64,000 nucleotides of DNA from Maledivibacter halophilus (GTDB lineage: Bacteria > Bacillota > Clostridia > Peptostreptococcales > Caminicellaceae). Each line of letters begins with the position of its first letter. Position 1 is the stretch's first letter. A program made the translations under genes and the position numbers. The notes beneath the pieces were generated by a model. It saw only the letters and a program-made list of their open reading frames with translations, had not been told where the DNA came from and made no database searches. Location: contig NZ_FUZT01000002.1 in assembly GCF_900167445.1 (NCBI RefSeq), forward strand, positions 1 through 64,000, written 5' to 3'. Of this stretch, positions 53,584-61,825 are shown piece after piece.

Positions 53584-55161
53584 ATGTCAAATGGTAAAAA
53601 AATGAGTGAACAAATTCAAAGATTTGGTAGGTCCCTGCTTTTACCTATTGCTGTAATGGCACCAGTTGGTATGGTTTTAGGGCTTACGGGAGCTTTAGTT
53701 CAAAGCTATATGATTGAAAGAGTTCCATTTTTAGGAAATCCCACATTGAAACTCATTTTAACAAGTTTAAGAAGCATTGCAGGAGTCATTTTCAGTAATA
53801 TTCCAGTTTTATTTGCCATGGGTGTAGCCTACGGAGTTGCTAAAAAGGAAAAAGGAATCGCAGTTTTCTCATCCATTATATCCTATTTAATTTTGAATGC
53901 CACAATCAATATTTGGCTTAATGCAACTGGAAATCTTGCTGCAGCAGATCAAATGGCCCAAATGGGGCAAGGTATGGTGCTGGGAATTCAAACGCTAAGA
54001 TTAGATGTATTAGGTGGTATTATCAGTGGTCTCATCGGTGCAAAAATGACAGATCGATTTTATCAATTGGAGCTTCCAATAGCTTTTGCATTTTTTAGTG
54101 GTAAAAAATCTGTTCCAATTGTATCTATAGGAGTGACTATGATAGTTGGACTAATTATCCCCTTTTTCTGGAATCTAATAACGAAAGCTTTAATTTCTAT
54201 ATCTTCTATAATATTAAGAGGTCCTTTTGGAGTATTTTTTAATATAGTAATGAATCGACTTCTAATTCCCTTTGGACTTCATCATGTTTGGAATGCCTTA
54301 CTTAGATTCACCCCTGCTGGAGGGACCTATATAATTGATGGGGAAAGTCATGTGGGAGTTTTATCGGCTTTAAACAAGATATTATTTGAATTAGGACCAA
54401 GCCATGAAGCTTGGGATATGCTGCCAGAGTTAACTAGATTTATGGCTCAAAATCAAATGCTTGTGACCTTATTTGTTATTCCAGCTGTTGGATTAGCTAT
54501 GTATAAAACTGCTTATGCAAAAAATAGGCCCTTTGTAAAGGGGATTATTATAACTATGGTTCTAACACCTTTTTTAGGAAATGTAACAGAGCCTATGGAG
54601 TTTTCCTTTTTATTTATTGCTCCATTACTGTACATACTTTATGTTGTATTAATAGCAAGTGGAGCAGCTGTATTATATTTATTAAAAACAGGAGTAGGAT
54701 ATATTAGGGGAACTATTTTTGATTTTGCTATATTCGGATTAATGTATGAAAATACTAGATGGTATAATCTTTTAATAGTAGGTATTCCACTATTTATTAT
54801 CACATATTTTCTATTTACTTGGGCCATAAAAAAATGGAATATTCCAACTCCAGGACGGGAAGAGGATGATATTGTATATAATTCTTTACTACAGGAAAAG
54901 AAATATGATGAAGTGGCTAGGATAGTGATAGGTGCAATAGGAGGAAAAGATAATATTCTTCATGTTGAAAATTGTGTAACTCGTCTAAGAATTGATTTAA
55001 AAAATATGAAAATGGTTGAAAAAGAAAAGCTAATGGAATCAGGAACTTCTGGAGTATTCTTCCCTATTAAAAATCATATACATATTGTCTTTGGTCCTAA
55101 TGTAGAGTTTGTCAAAAATGCTGTGGACCGTCAGCTGGAGGGGCAGGAGGTTAAGCAGTGA
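53584..55161 (+). CDS. PTS EIIBC component, glucose/alpha-glucoside (MalX/GlvC) type
   Basis: Protein of 525 residues: EIIC membrane domain (about 1-420) with PSHEAW, LLIPFGLHHVWNALLRF and FLGNVTEPMEF, then an EIIB domain (about 440-520) with phospho-cysteine in HVENCVTRLRIDL. It takes up and phosphorylates a sugar, and needs an EIIA encoded elsewhere. The size and the motifs fit the MalX/GlvC group. ATG 53584 follows AGAGGTGAAGGG. It overlaps the RpiR gene by four bases and is under the cre site. Confidence 0.9.
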   Translation: MSNGKKMSEQIQRFGRSLLLPIAVMAPVGMVLGLTGALVQSYMIERVPFLGNPTLKLILTSLRSIAGVIFSNIPVLFAMGVAYGVAKKEKGIAVFSSIISYLILNATINIWLNATGNLAAADQMAQMGQGMVLGIQTLRLDVLGGIISGLIGAKMTDRFYQLELPIAFAFFSGKKSVPIVSIGVTMIVGLIIPFFWNLITKALISISSIILRGPFGVFFNIVMNRLLIPFGLHHVWNALLRFTPAGGTYIIDGESHVGVLSALNKILFELGPSHEAWDMLPELTRFMAQNQMLVTLFVIPAVGLAMYKTAYAKNRPFVKGIIITMVLTPFLGNVTEPMEFSFLFIAPLLYILYVVLIASGAAVLYLLKTGVGYIRGTIFDFAIFGLMYENTRWYNLLIVGIPLFIITYFLFTWAIKKWNIPTPGREEDDIVYNSLLQEKKYDEVARIVIGAIGGKDNILHVENCVTRLRIDLKNMKMVEKEKLMESGTSGVFFPIKNHIHIVFGPNVEFVKNAVDRQLEGQEVKQ

Positions 55162-55913
55162 ATTTAAGTAAATTAGCACAAAATTATGGAAGCTTGACAG
55201 AGCTTGAGAAAAAAATTGTTGAGTATATAATGAATAATCCGAAAAAAATACTTTGTCTTACTGCTAATGAGTTAGCAGAAATATTATTTGTATCAAAAAC
55301 TTCTATAATTAATTTATCAAAGAAAATAGGCTTTGATGGCTATAGTGAACTCAGATATTATGTAAAAAATCACATACAAAGTAATGAAAAAAAAGAGCAA
55401 ATTTTATCCTATGATACTATACTAGGCAATATACATGATGAAATAACAAAAACATTATATCTTCAAAGTGAAGAAAATATAAAAACTATTGCTGAAAAGA
55501 TAGTAGGCTCAAGGATGATATATGTCATAGCCAGGGGAGCTTCAAAGCCGATAGCTGATTTTTTAAGCTCTAGGCTGGCTATATTAAAGGTTAAATCTAT
55601 TTTTATTGGAGATCCCAATGTAATCGATGTATTGGGAGAAAGCCTAGGAGTAGGAGAGTCTATATTACTTATGTCTTTATCCGGTGAAACAGAAAAGATT
55701 TTAAATATAGCCAAAGCAGCTAGAGCAAGGAGCATAGACGTTATCGCCTTAACTTCCTTCTCTAATAATTCATTACAGAATATAGCTAATTACAATATGT
55801 TTTGCTTTGCCAACAATACAAAAACAAAATATAACGATTTAATTTCAAGGCTTGGCTTACATACATTAACACAAATATTAATAACATATATTGCCATGAC
55901 TAGAGAGGAGTAA
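55158..55913 (+). CDS. RpiR-family transcriptional regulator (GlvR-like)
   Basis: Protein of 251 residues: N-terminal helix-turn-helix (about 1-75; TANELAEILFVSKTSIINLSKKIGFDGYSELRYY) and C-terminal SIS sugar-phosphate domain (about 105-230; YVIARGASKPIADFLSSRL, SLSGETEKIL). Probably senses the 6-phospho-sugar made by the PTS and controls this operon. GTG start at 55158 with AGGAGG upstream; overlaps the PTS stop as GTGA. Confidence 0.92.
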   Translation: MNLSKLAQNYGSLTELEKKIVEYIMNNPKKILCLTANELAEILFVSKTSIINLSKKIGFDGYSELRYYVKNHIQSNEKKEQILSYDTILGNIHDEITKTLYLQSEENIKTIAEKIVGSRMIYVIARGASKPIADFLSSRLAILKVKSIFIGDPNVIDVLGESLGVGESILLMSLSGETEKILNIAKAARARSIDVIALTSFSNNSLQNIANYNMFCFANNTKTKYNDLISRLGLHTLTQILITYIAMTREE

Positions 55914-55917
55914 TATC

Positions 55918-57246
55918 ATGAAAAGAGAAAAACAAATAGTCACAATAGTTGGAGCTGGAAGTACAAGGACTCCTGCTTTAATTGGAAGCTTAGTCAATTA
56001 TAAGGATAGATTTCCATTAAAAAAATTAGTTCTATTTGACATAGATAAATCCCGCATAGATGCTCAAAAAGACTATATTAGATTAGTAATGGAAAAACAT
56101 TGTCCAGATGTAGAGCTTTTTTTTACAGATGATGAAGATAAAGCTTATATAGATACAGATTATGTATTTTGTCAAATGCGTGCAGGAAATTTTGAAATGA
56201 GAAATTATGATGAAAAAATTCCCCTTAAATATGGGCTAGTTGGTCAGGAAACCTGTGGACCAGGGGGGTTCGCCTATGGAATGAGATCAATACAGCCTAT
56301 GATAGATATGGTTAAGAAAATAAGAGAATATTCAAAGGATGCTTGGATATTAAATTATACTAATCCAGCTGCTATAGTTGCAGTGGCTCTAGATAAAGTA
56401 TTCCCCAATGATAAAAAAATACTGAATATCTGTGATCAACCCTATTCAATGATCAAATCCTTTGCAAAAATATTAGAGGTAGATATGTATGATATTGAAC
56501 CTAGATATTTTGGACTAAATCACTTTGGATGGTTTACAAAGCTATATCAATCTTCTACTGGAGAAGATTTAATTCCAAAATTAAAGGATTATTTAACTAA
56601 TCATGAATTTAAGCCCTATAATGCCGAACAAAGAGATCCATCTTGGCTGGAAACCTATAAAAATGTAAATAAAATGATGAAGCATTTTCCTAGGTATCTA
56701 CCTAACACATATTTACAATATTACTTTTTCCCCGATGAAATAGCCAAAAAAAGTAATCCGGAATATACAAGGGCTGATGAAGCAAAGGCAGGCAGAGAAA
56801 AAGAAGTATTAGATATTTGCAGACAAGCTAGGGAGCAAAATTCTTTGGAAGGATTACCTCTGCTTATGGGTCAAGTTCATGGAAATATGATGGTGGAAGT
56901 AGCAGAATCCATTGCATATGATCTTAAAAAAGTATTTGTAATTATGGCAAGAAATGAAGATATTATTCCAAACCTTCCTAAGGATGCAATGGTTGAATGT
57001 GCCGGAGCCCTTACTGAAAATGGAGCAGAGCCCTATCCTTATGGTGAAGTAGAAACCTTCTATAAAGGGCTTTTAGAAAATCAATATGCCTATGAAAAAT
57101 TAACTGTAGAAGCATGCTTAGAGTCAAACTATGAGAAAGCTATTCAAGCTTTGACTCTTAACCGTACTATAGTCAACCCTAATAAAGCAAAGAGTGTTTT
57201 AGATGATTTAATGGAAGTTAATAGCGAATATTGGATTTTAAAATAA
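55918..57246 (+). CDS. GH4 6-phospho-glycosidase (6-phospho-alpha-glucosidase type)
   Basis: Protein of 442 residues with the GH4 NAD-binding start VTIVGAGSTRTPALIGSL. The metal-binding Cys lies in NICDQPYSM, then come LNHFGWF and the NPAAIVAVAL segment. GH4 enzymes cleave 6-phospho-glycosides using NAD+ and Mn2+. The CDxP form of the cysteine motif is that of 6-phospho-alpha-glucosidases such as GlvA; beta-type members usually show CNxPI. With a MalX/GlvC-like PTS and an RpiR regulator this looks like a maltose-type operon, but the following NagA suggests a GlcNAc-containing substrate. ATG 55918, five bases after rpiR. Confidence 0.88.
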   Translation: MKREKQIVTIVGAGSTRTPALIGSLVNYKDRFPLKKLVLFDIDKSRIDAQKDYIRLVMEKHCPDVELFFTDDEDKAYIDTDYVFCQMRAGNFEMRNYDEKIPLKYGLVGQETCGPGGFAYGMRSIQPMIDMVKKIREYSKDAWILNYTNPAAIVAVALDKVFPNDKKILNICDQPYSMIKSFAKILEVDMYDIEPRYFGLNHFGWFTKLYQSSTGEDLIPKLKDYLTNHEFKPYNAEQRDPSWLETYKNVNKMMKHFPRYLPNTYLQYYFFPDEIAKKSNPEYTRADEAKAGREKEVLDICRQAREQNSLEGLPLLMGQVHGNMMVEVAESIAYDLKKVFVIMARNEDIIPNLPKDAMVECAGALTENGAEPYPYGEVETFYKGLLENQYAYEKLTVEACLESNYEKAIQALTLNRTIVNPNKAKSVLDDLMEVNSEYWILK

Positions 57247-57257
57247 GGGGTGATACT

Positions 57258-58451
57258 ATGTATCTGCATTCTAAGAATATTTATACTCCTCAGGGATTTC
57301 AAATGGGTTACTTAAAAATAGAGAATGGAAAAATAGAAGGGATTTTTGATGAGGCTCCTATAGGGGATGTGATTGACTATGAAGATAAAATTATTATACC
57401 TGGATTTATAGATATTCACATTCACGGATGGGCAACAGGATCTTTTGCCCATGAAGGAACTGTGGAGTCTGTTCAAAATATGTCTAAGGAACTGGTTAAG
57501 GTCGGTGTTACTTCCTATCTTGCCACATCTGGAACTAATTCTATAGATGAAATTAATAGACATCTTTGTCAGGGGAGGATAGCTATCGATAATTGGAGTC
57601 CCGATAAAGGTGCCCATGTTGTAGGTTTTCACTTGGAAGGGCCCTTTATTAATAAAGAATTTAAAGGCATGCAGAAAGAAGAATACTGTATAAATCCTTC
57701 AATAGAAATATTAGAAAATTTTTTTGGTAAAGCTGGAAAAGAAAATATAAAATTAATAACAATAGCTCCAGAACTAGAAGGTGCAGAGGAATTTATTAAA
57801 TATGCTAATAAGGAAGATATACAAATTTCTATAGGCCATAGTGCAGCAGAATTTGAAGATATTGAAAGGCTAAAGGATTATGGTTTAGGTGGTTTTACCC
57901 ATACCTTTAGTGGTATGAGAGGTTTTCATCATAGGAGGTTAGGGGTGGCAGGTGCAGCATTATATTTTGATGATATGTATGCAGAATTTGCTAAACAAAC
58001 TGGAATGACTGTTAAACCCCAAGCCTTTAAAATAGCCTATAAAATTAAAGGACCTGAAAAAATTATATTAACCACTGATTGTGTAGGTTTGGCCCATGTA
58101 AAAGAAACTTTTTATCATTATATAAGAAAATGTACTTTTATTCCCGATGGTGATTATGTTAAACTCCTCCATGATGATGGAAAAGAAGAGAGAATAAACA
58201 AAAACGATTATGAAAAGGTGAAGGATTTTGAGCTTGGATTTTTAGGTTCTGTTAAAAATGTAGTAAAAAATGTTCAAGCCTCAATTAGTGATATAGTGAA
58301 AATGGCTTCAGAAAATCCAGCAAAGTATATTGGCGTATATGATACTAAAGGCTCCATAGAACCTAATAAGGATGGAGATATTATTGTAATTGATGATGAG
58401 TGGAATTTGCTAGATGTTTATGTTCAGGGAGTAAAGCAGAATATCCAATAA
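57258..58451 (+). CDS. nagA: N-acetylglucosamine-6-phosphate deacetylase
   Basis: Protein of 397 residues of the amidohydrolase superfamily. IPGFIDIHIHGW (metal HxH), GFHLEGPFIN, SIGHSAAEFED, THTFSGM and LTTDCVGLA (catalytic Asp) are in order. It converts GlcNAc-6-P to GlcN-6-P and acetate in the cytoplasm. ATG 57258 is chosen because AGGGGTGAT lies just upstream; an upstream frame start at 57231 overlaps the GH4 gene. It is the last gene of the operon. The usual partner nagB is not in the window. Confidence 0.88.
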   Translation: MYLHSKNIYTPQGFQMGYLKIENGKIEGIFDEAPIGDVIDYEDKIIIPGFIDIHIHGWATGSFAHEGTVESVQNMSKELVKVGVTSYLATSGTNSIDEINRHLCQGRIAIDNWSPDKGAHVVGFHLEGPFINKEFKGMQKEEYCINPSIEILENFFGKAGKENIKLITIAPELEGAEEFIKYANKEDIQISIGHSAAEFEDIERLKDYGLGGFTHTFSGMRGFHHRRLGVAGAALYFDDMYAEFAKQTGMTVKPQAFKIAYKIKGPEKIILTTDCVGLAHVKETFYHYIRKCTFIPDGDYVKLLHDDGKEERINKNDYEKVKDFELGFLGSVKNVVKNVQASISDIVKMASENPAKYIGVYDTKGSIEPNKDGDIIVIDDEWNLLDVYVQGVKQNIQ

Positions 58452-58471
58452 ATTGATGTGATTAAGAAAAT

Positions 58472-58511
58472 GAAATAAGGATAATGAATATTAGTTCATT
58501 ATCCTTATTTC
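58472..58511. terminator. Bidirectional terminator between nagA and motB
   Basis: GAAATAAGGATAATGAA and TTCATTATCCTTATTTC are a perfect 17-bp inverted repeat with a six-base loop between convergent genes. It includes the last codons and stop of the motB-like gene. Confidence 0.8.
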
Positions 58512-59198
58512 TATCCTTCTATTTTTTGCTCTTCCTCCTACAGTATCATTAGAGGCTATTGGCTTTCTTTCTCCCCAGCCGCTGAAGGAGATTCTATTTT
58601 CATTAATTGATTTTTTGCTTATGAAAAACTTAACTACATTTATTGCCCTAGCAGATGAAAGCTCCCAGTTGGAGGGAAACTGTAATGTATTTATTGGAAT
58701 ATTATCTGTAAATCCTTCTACTACAAAGTCATTATCGATAAGCTTAAGCTTATTTGCAATTTTATCTAGAATAACATATCCTTTTTCAGTTATTTCGGCT
58801 TTACCACTGTCAAATAAAATACTGTTCTTAAATCTAATAACTAGTTCATTTTCTTTTTCACTAATAGATACATCTTCCAAAAGATCATTATTTCTCAAAA
58901 AAGAGATAAATTCTTCGTTAGAGGTATTTAAATCGGTATCTACATTTTTTATATTAAAAAGTTTTTCCGATAATGATTTTTTTTCTTCCTTAAGCTTTGT
59001 ATTTTCACTGCTCAGTTTATCTACTTTATTCATTAGAGAATCTTTTACCGTAGAAAGGGAACTTATTTCTTCGGCAGAAAAAGTAAAGAATATTATAAAA
59101 AAACATAATATGATTGTGATCATATCGCTGTAGGTTATCATCCAATGACTGGAAACATCATCTTCATATTCTATATTATCATCATATTGTGATTTCAT
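58491..59198 (-). CDS. motB: MotB/OmpA-family protein
   Basis: Protein of about 235 residues. One N-terminal membrane span carries the proton-site pattern SHWMITYSDMITIILCFF (Asp in YSDM). A coiled coil (about 55-90) and a C-terminal OmpA-type peptidoglycan-binding domain follow (GFTDNIP, FPSNWELSSARA, RAKNRRIEIRI). With the MotA-like protein it would form a stator anchored to the wall. ATG 59198 is preferred over a start at 59240, since AGAGGG lies in the end of motA; spacing is a little long. No other flagellar gene is in the window. Confidence 0.85.
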   Translation of the reverse strand: MKSQYDDNIEYEDDVSSHWMITYSDMITIILCFFIIFFTFSAEEISSLSTVKDSLMNKVDKLSSENTKLKEEKKSLSEKLFNIKNVDTDLNTSNEEFISFLRNNDLLEDVSISEKENELVIRFKNSILFDSGKAEITEKGYVILDKIANKLKLIDNDFVVEGFTDNIPINTLQFPSNWELSSARAINVVKFFISKKSINENRISFSGWGERKPIASNDTVGGRAKNRRIEIRIMN

Positions 59199-60000
59199 TT
59201 TCGCTGTAATCCCTCTCGCTAAAGTTTTTTGGATATTCAAATCTTAAATCATCTGGAAGCATAACATTCATTTTGTCAAAAACATTTCTTATGGAGTCAT
59301 TTTTTGCAATCAAAATAGCACCTTCAGTGATTATACGATATTCCAATGTTTTTTTATCAATTAATTCCTTTATTCTACCCATTAAAGGAACAGCGATGAA
59401 ATTAGCTATAAGGGCTCCGTAAAGTGTACTTACTAAAGCTGAGGACATATTGGCCATAATGAGCTTAGGATTGTCAATATGAGACAATAAACCTACCATT
59501 CCTAATAGAGTACCTATAAGTCCAAAAGAAGGAGCGACCTGAGATATCATTTTAAGGACATTATAGGCTTTAAATAATTTGTTGCGTCTTGATTCGATAT
59601 CCTTTTCAAGAACATCCCTTATATTATCAGGTTTTTCATAATCGCATACAAGGCCCATTGCACTTTTTATAAAATCATTTTCATGGTCTAGTATTTCAGA
59701 TTGTATTTTTAATGCGCCATCCTTTTTAACCTTTATAGCAAATTCATATAAAGTAAATATGGCACTTTCATGGTCAATTTCAGCGTTGAAGCTACTTTTT
59801 ATAATATGTATAGTAAATATTATGGTTTCAAATGAATAACTGATTATTGTTGATAAAAGAACCCCAGCAACAATTAATTCCAGCGCTTTAAAATTAATAA
59901 AGCTTTTAAAGGATATAGTTCCAAATATAGAGTGACATATGATGATTAAAAGAAAAGTAATGACTCCTATTTTCAAGGTTTTATCTTTTGATTTGTACAA
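59182..60000 (-). CDS. motA: MotA/TolQ/ExbB-type proton channel protein
   Basis: Protein of 272 residues with four membrane spans and the MotA core KMISQVAPSFGLIGTLLGMV followed by STLYGALIANFIAVP. The middle cytoplasmic loop is charged, as in MotA. TTG start at 60000 with GGAGGTG upstream on the minus strand. It overlaps motB by 17 bases. It could energise flagella or another wall-spanning process; the two cannot be told apart here. Confidence 0.85.
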   Translation of the reverse strand: MYKSKDKTLKIGVITFLLIIICHSIFGTISFKSFINFKALELIVAGVLLSTIISYSFETIIFTIHIIKSSFNAEIDHESAIFTLYEFAIKVKKDGALKIQSEILDHENDFIKSAMGLVCDYEKPDNIRDVLEKDIESRRNKLFKAYNVLKMISQVAPSFGLIGTLLGMVGLLSHIDNPKLIMANMSSALVSTLYGALIANFIAVPLMGRIKELIDKKTLEYRIITEGAILIAKNDSIRNVFDKMNVMLPDDLRFEYPKNFSERDYSENEITI

Positions 60001-60177
60001 ATTGCACCTCCATGTAAATAGTATTTAGAATTAAGCTTTTAGTTTATTTCACTATAATATTTTATCATAGATTAAAGCTAATACAACTTTTCATGGAGGC
60101 TTTTACTATCTAAAAAATGTATTTAGTAAATTAGTCTGAGTTTATAATGGATAAAAAAGTAAAGAAATTCTTAAACT

Positions 60178-60297
60178 GAGCAAATTGCATAATTACCTTC
60201 TGAAAAAATTAACTACTACATATTGTTTTAAAATCTTCGGAGTTATACTATATATATTATGCAATTTTGCCAAGTTAGAGTTATGCAATTTCCTCAA
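60178..60297. repeat. Small inverted-repeat element, family 2
   Basis: GAGCAAATTGCATAAT near 60178 is repeated inverted at 60257-60272 (ATTATGCAATTTTGC) and again at 60280-60297 (GTTATGCAATTTCCTCAA). It fills most of the 300-base gap between the M29 peptidase and motA genes. Confidence 0.5.
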
Positions 60298-60302
60298 ACC
60301 AT

Positions 60303-61529
60303 TTAAAAAGCCCAATTACCATTTTTAAATATTTGTACCTTTTCTTCTGAGTTGGTTACACCAACTATATCCATTTCAGATGATCCTACCATAAAATCCA
60401 CATGGATTAAGCTATCATTTATACCTATCCTTTTTTTATCTTCTTTAGTTAATTTAGGACCGTTTTCAACACATAATAAATATGCCGAACCAATTGCAAA
60501 GTGACAGGAGGCATTTTCATCATATAAAGTGTTATAGAATATGATGTCTGTGTTTGAGATTGGTGAGTTATGGGGAACTAATGCAATTTCACCTAAAAAT
60601 TGAGAACCTTCATCGGTTTCTATTAAATTTTTAAGGGTTTCATAGCCCTCTTCAGCTTTAAAGTCTATGATTTTACCGTCTTTAAAAGTTAATTCAAAAT
60701 TATTGATTAAATTACTTTTGTAATTAAGAGGCTTTGTACTTCTTAGTGTACCATTTACGCCGGTTTTTTTAGGTACAGTGAAGACCTCTTCAGTAGGAAT
60801 ATTAGGCAGAAAGTAATCACCGTCTATACTTGTTTGACCTCCACCTGCCCATATATGCCCTTTAGGCAGCTCTACTTCAAGGTTTGTACCGGGGGCTGTA
60901 TAAATTAATTTTTCAAAGGATTTTTTATTCAAAAATTCTAGTTTTTGATTTAAATTATTAATATGAGTTTTCCAAGCCTTAATTGAATCCTTGATGTCTA
61001 TCCTAGTTGCCTTAAAAATATTATCCCATAACTTATCAATTGCCTTTTCTGGAGATAGGTCTGGAAAAACTTTTTTTGCCCAGGATTCATTGGGATAAGC
61101 GACAATTGTCCAACAGGCTTTGCCTCCTAATACATATTCCTTATACTCTTTAGAAGCTTCTGAAGCTGCTTTATTTTGAAGAGCCAATCTATCTGGTTTA
61201 ACATCCGATAATAGATCAGGGTTTGAAGATATTATATTTATAATAGCAGCTCCTTCTTTTATGTAATTCATTAAGCCGTCTATTCTCCATTTTGGAAAGT
61301 TTTTAATAACATCGTCTGGGGATTTTAATAATCTCTGATGGATTATTTCCTCATCATCATATTCAACTATAACGTCCTTGGCTCCTACTTCATAACATTT
61401 TTTAGTTATTTCCCTGGCTAAGTCAACTGCATTAATAGGAGCCCTTACTATAACAGTTTGATCTTTCTTCACACCTACACCAATCTTTACAGTTAAATCG
61501 GCATACTTGGTCAAATTTTCCTTATACAT
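60303..61529 (-). CDS. M29-family aminopeptidase (AmpS/AmpT type)
   Basis: Protein of 409 residues, the normal length of thermophilic-type M29 aminopeptidases. Metal-site residues are recognisable: Glu in FLGEIALVP, His in NASCHFAIGSAY, and HVD in LIHVDFMVGS. The middle shows LEVELPKGHIWAGGG and NIPTEEVFTVP. It removes N-terminal residues from peptides in the cytoplasm, fitting an amino-acid fermenter. ATG 61529 follows GGAAAGGT; an in-frame start at 61547 is too far upstream of that site. Confidence 0.92.
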   Translation of the reverse strand: MYKENLTKYADLTVKIGVGVKKDQTVIVRAPINAVDLAREITKKCYEVGAKDVIVEYDDEEIIHQRLLKSPDDVIKNFPKWRIDGLMNYIKEGAAIINIISSNPDLLSDVKPDRLALQNKAASEASKEYKEYVLGGKACWTIVAYPNESWAKKVFPDLSPEKAIDKLWDNIFKATRIDIKDSIKAWKTHINNLNQKLEFLNKKSFEKLIYTAPGTNLEVELPKGHIWAGGGQTSIDGDYFLPNIPTEEVFTVPKKTGVNGTLRSTKPLNYKSNLINNFELTFKDGKIIDFKAEEGYETLKNLIETDEGSQFLGEIALVPHNSPISNTDIIFYNTLYDENASCHFAIGSAYLLCVENGPKLTKEDKKRIGINDSLIHVDFMVGSSEMDIVGVTNSEEKVQIFKNGNWAF

Positions 61530-61667
61530 ATTTATCAACCTTTCCATATAAAAAAATTTTTATATTACTATTCTAACATTGATTTGAATATATTTACAAA
61601 AATTTTGAAATGTTTTTAAAATATTTACTTTGATATTAACGTCATTTAATTGAGGTAGTATATCATA

Positions 61668-61771
61668 TATAGAATTCACATAATAGGGATTAATTTATAC
61701 ATATCAAAATATCCAGTGTTTCTGAAGAGTTTTGATATGTATAAATTAACTGTTTTGCTGGAATATCTATA
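61668..61771. repeat. Family 1 inverted-repeat element (full copy)
   Basis: TTAATTTATACATATCAAAA and TTTTGATATGTATAAATTAA form a perfect inner stem, with outer arms AGAATTC... and CTGTTTTGCTGGAATATCT. Same design as the copy at 19089. It lies upstream of the hydrogenase gene. Confidence 0.6.
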
Positions 61772-61825
61772 GTATAGTGAAATAAACTAAAAGGTTAGCT
61801 TATACATCTTAAATACAAAAAAATA

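Noticed and set aside
58491..60000. Part of a flagellar gene cluster
   Set aside because: Only the MotA/MotB-like pair is present; flanking genes are unrelated, so a wider flagellar locus is not supported here.
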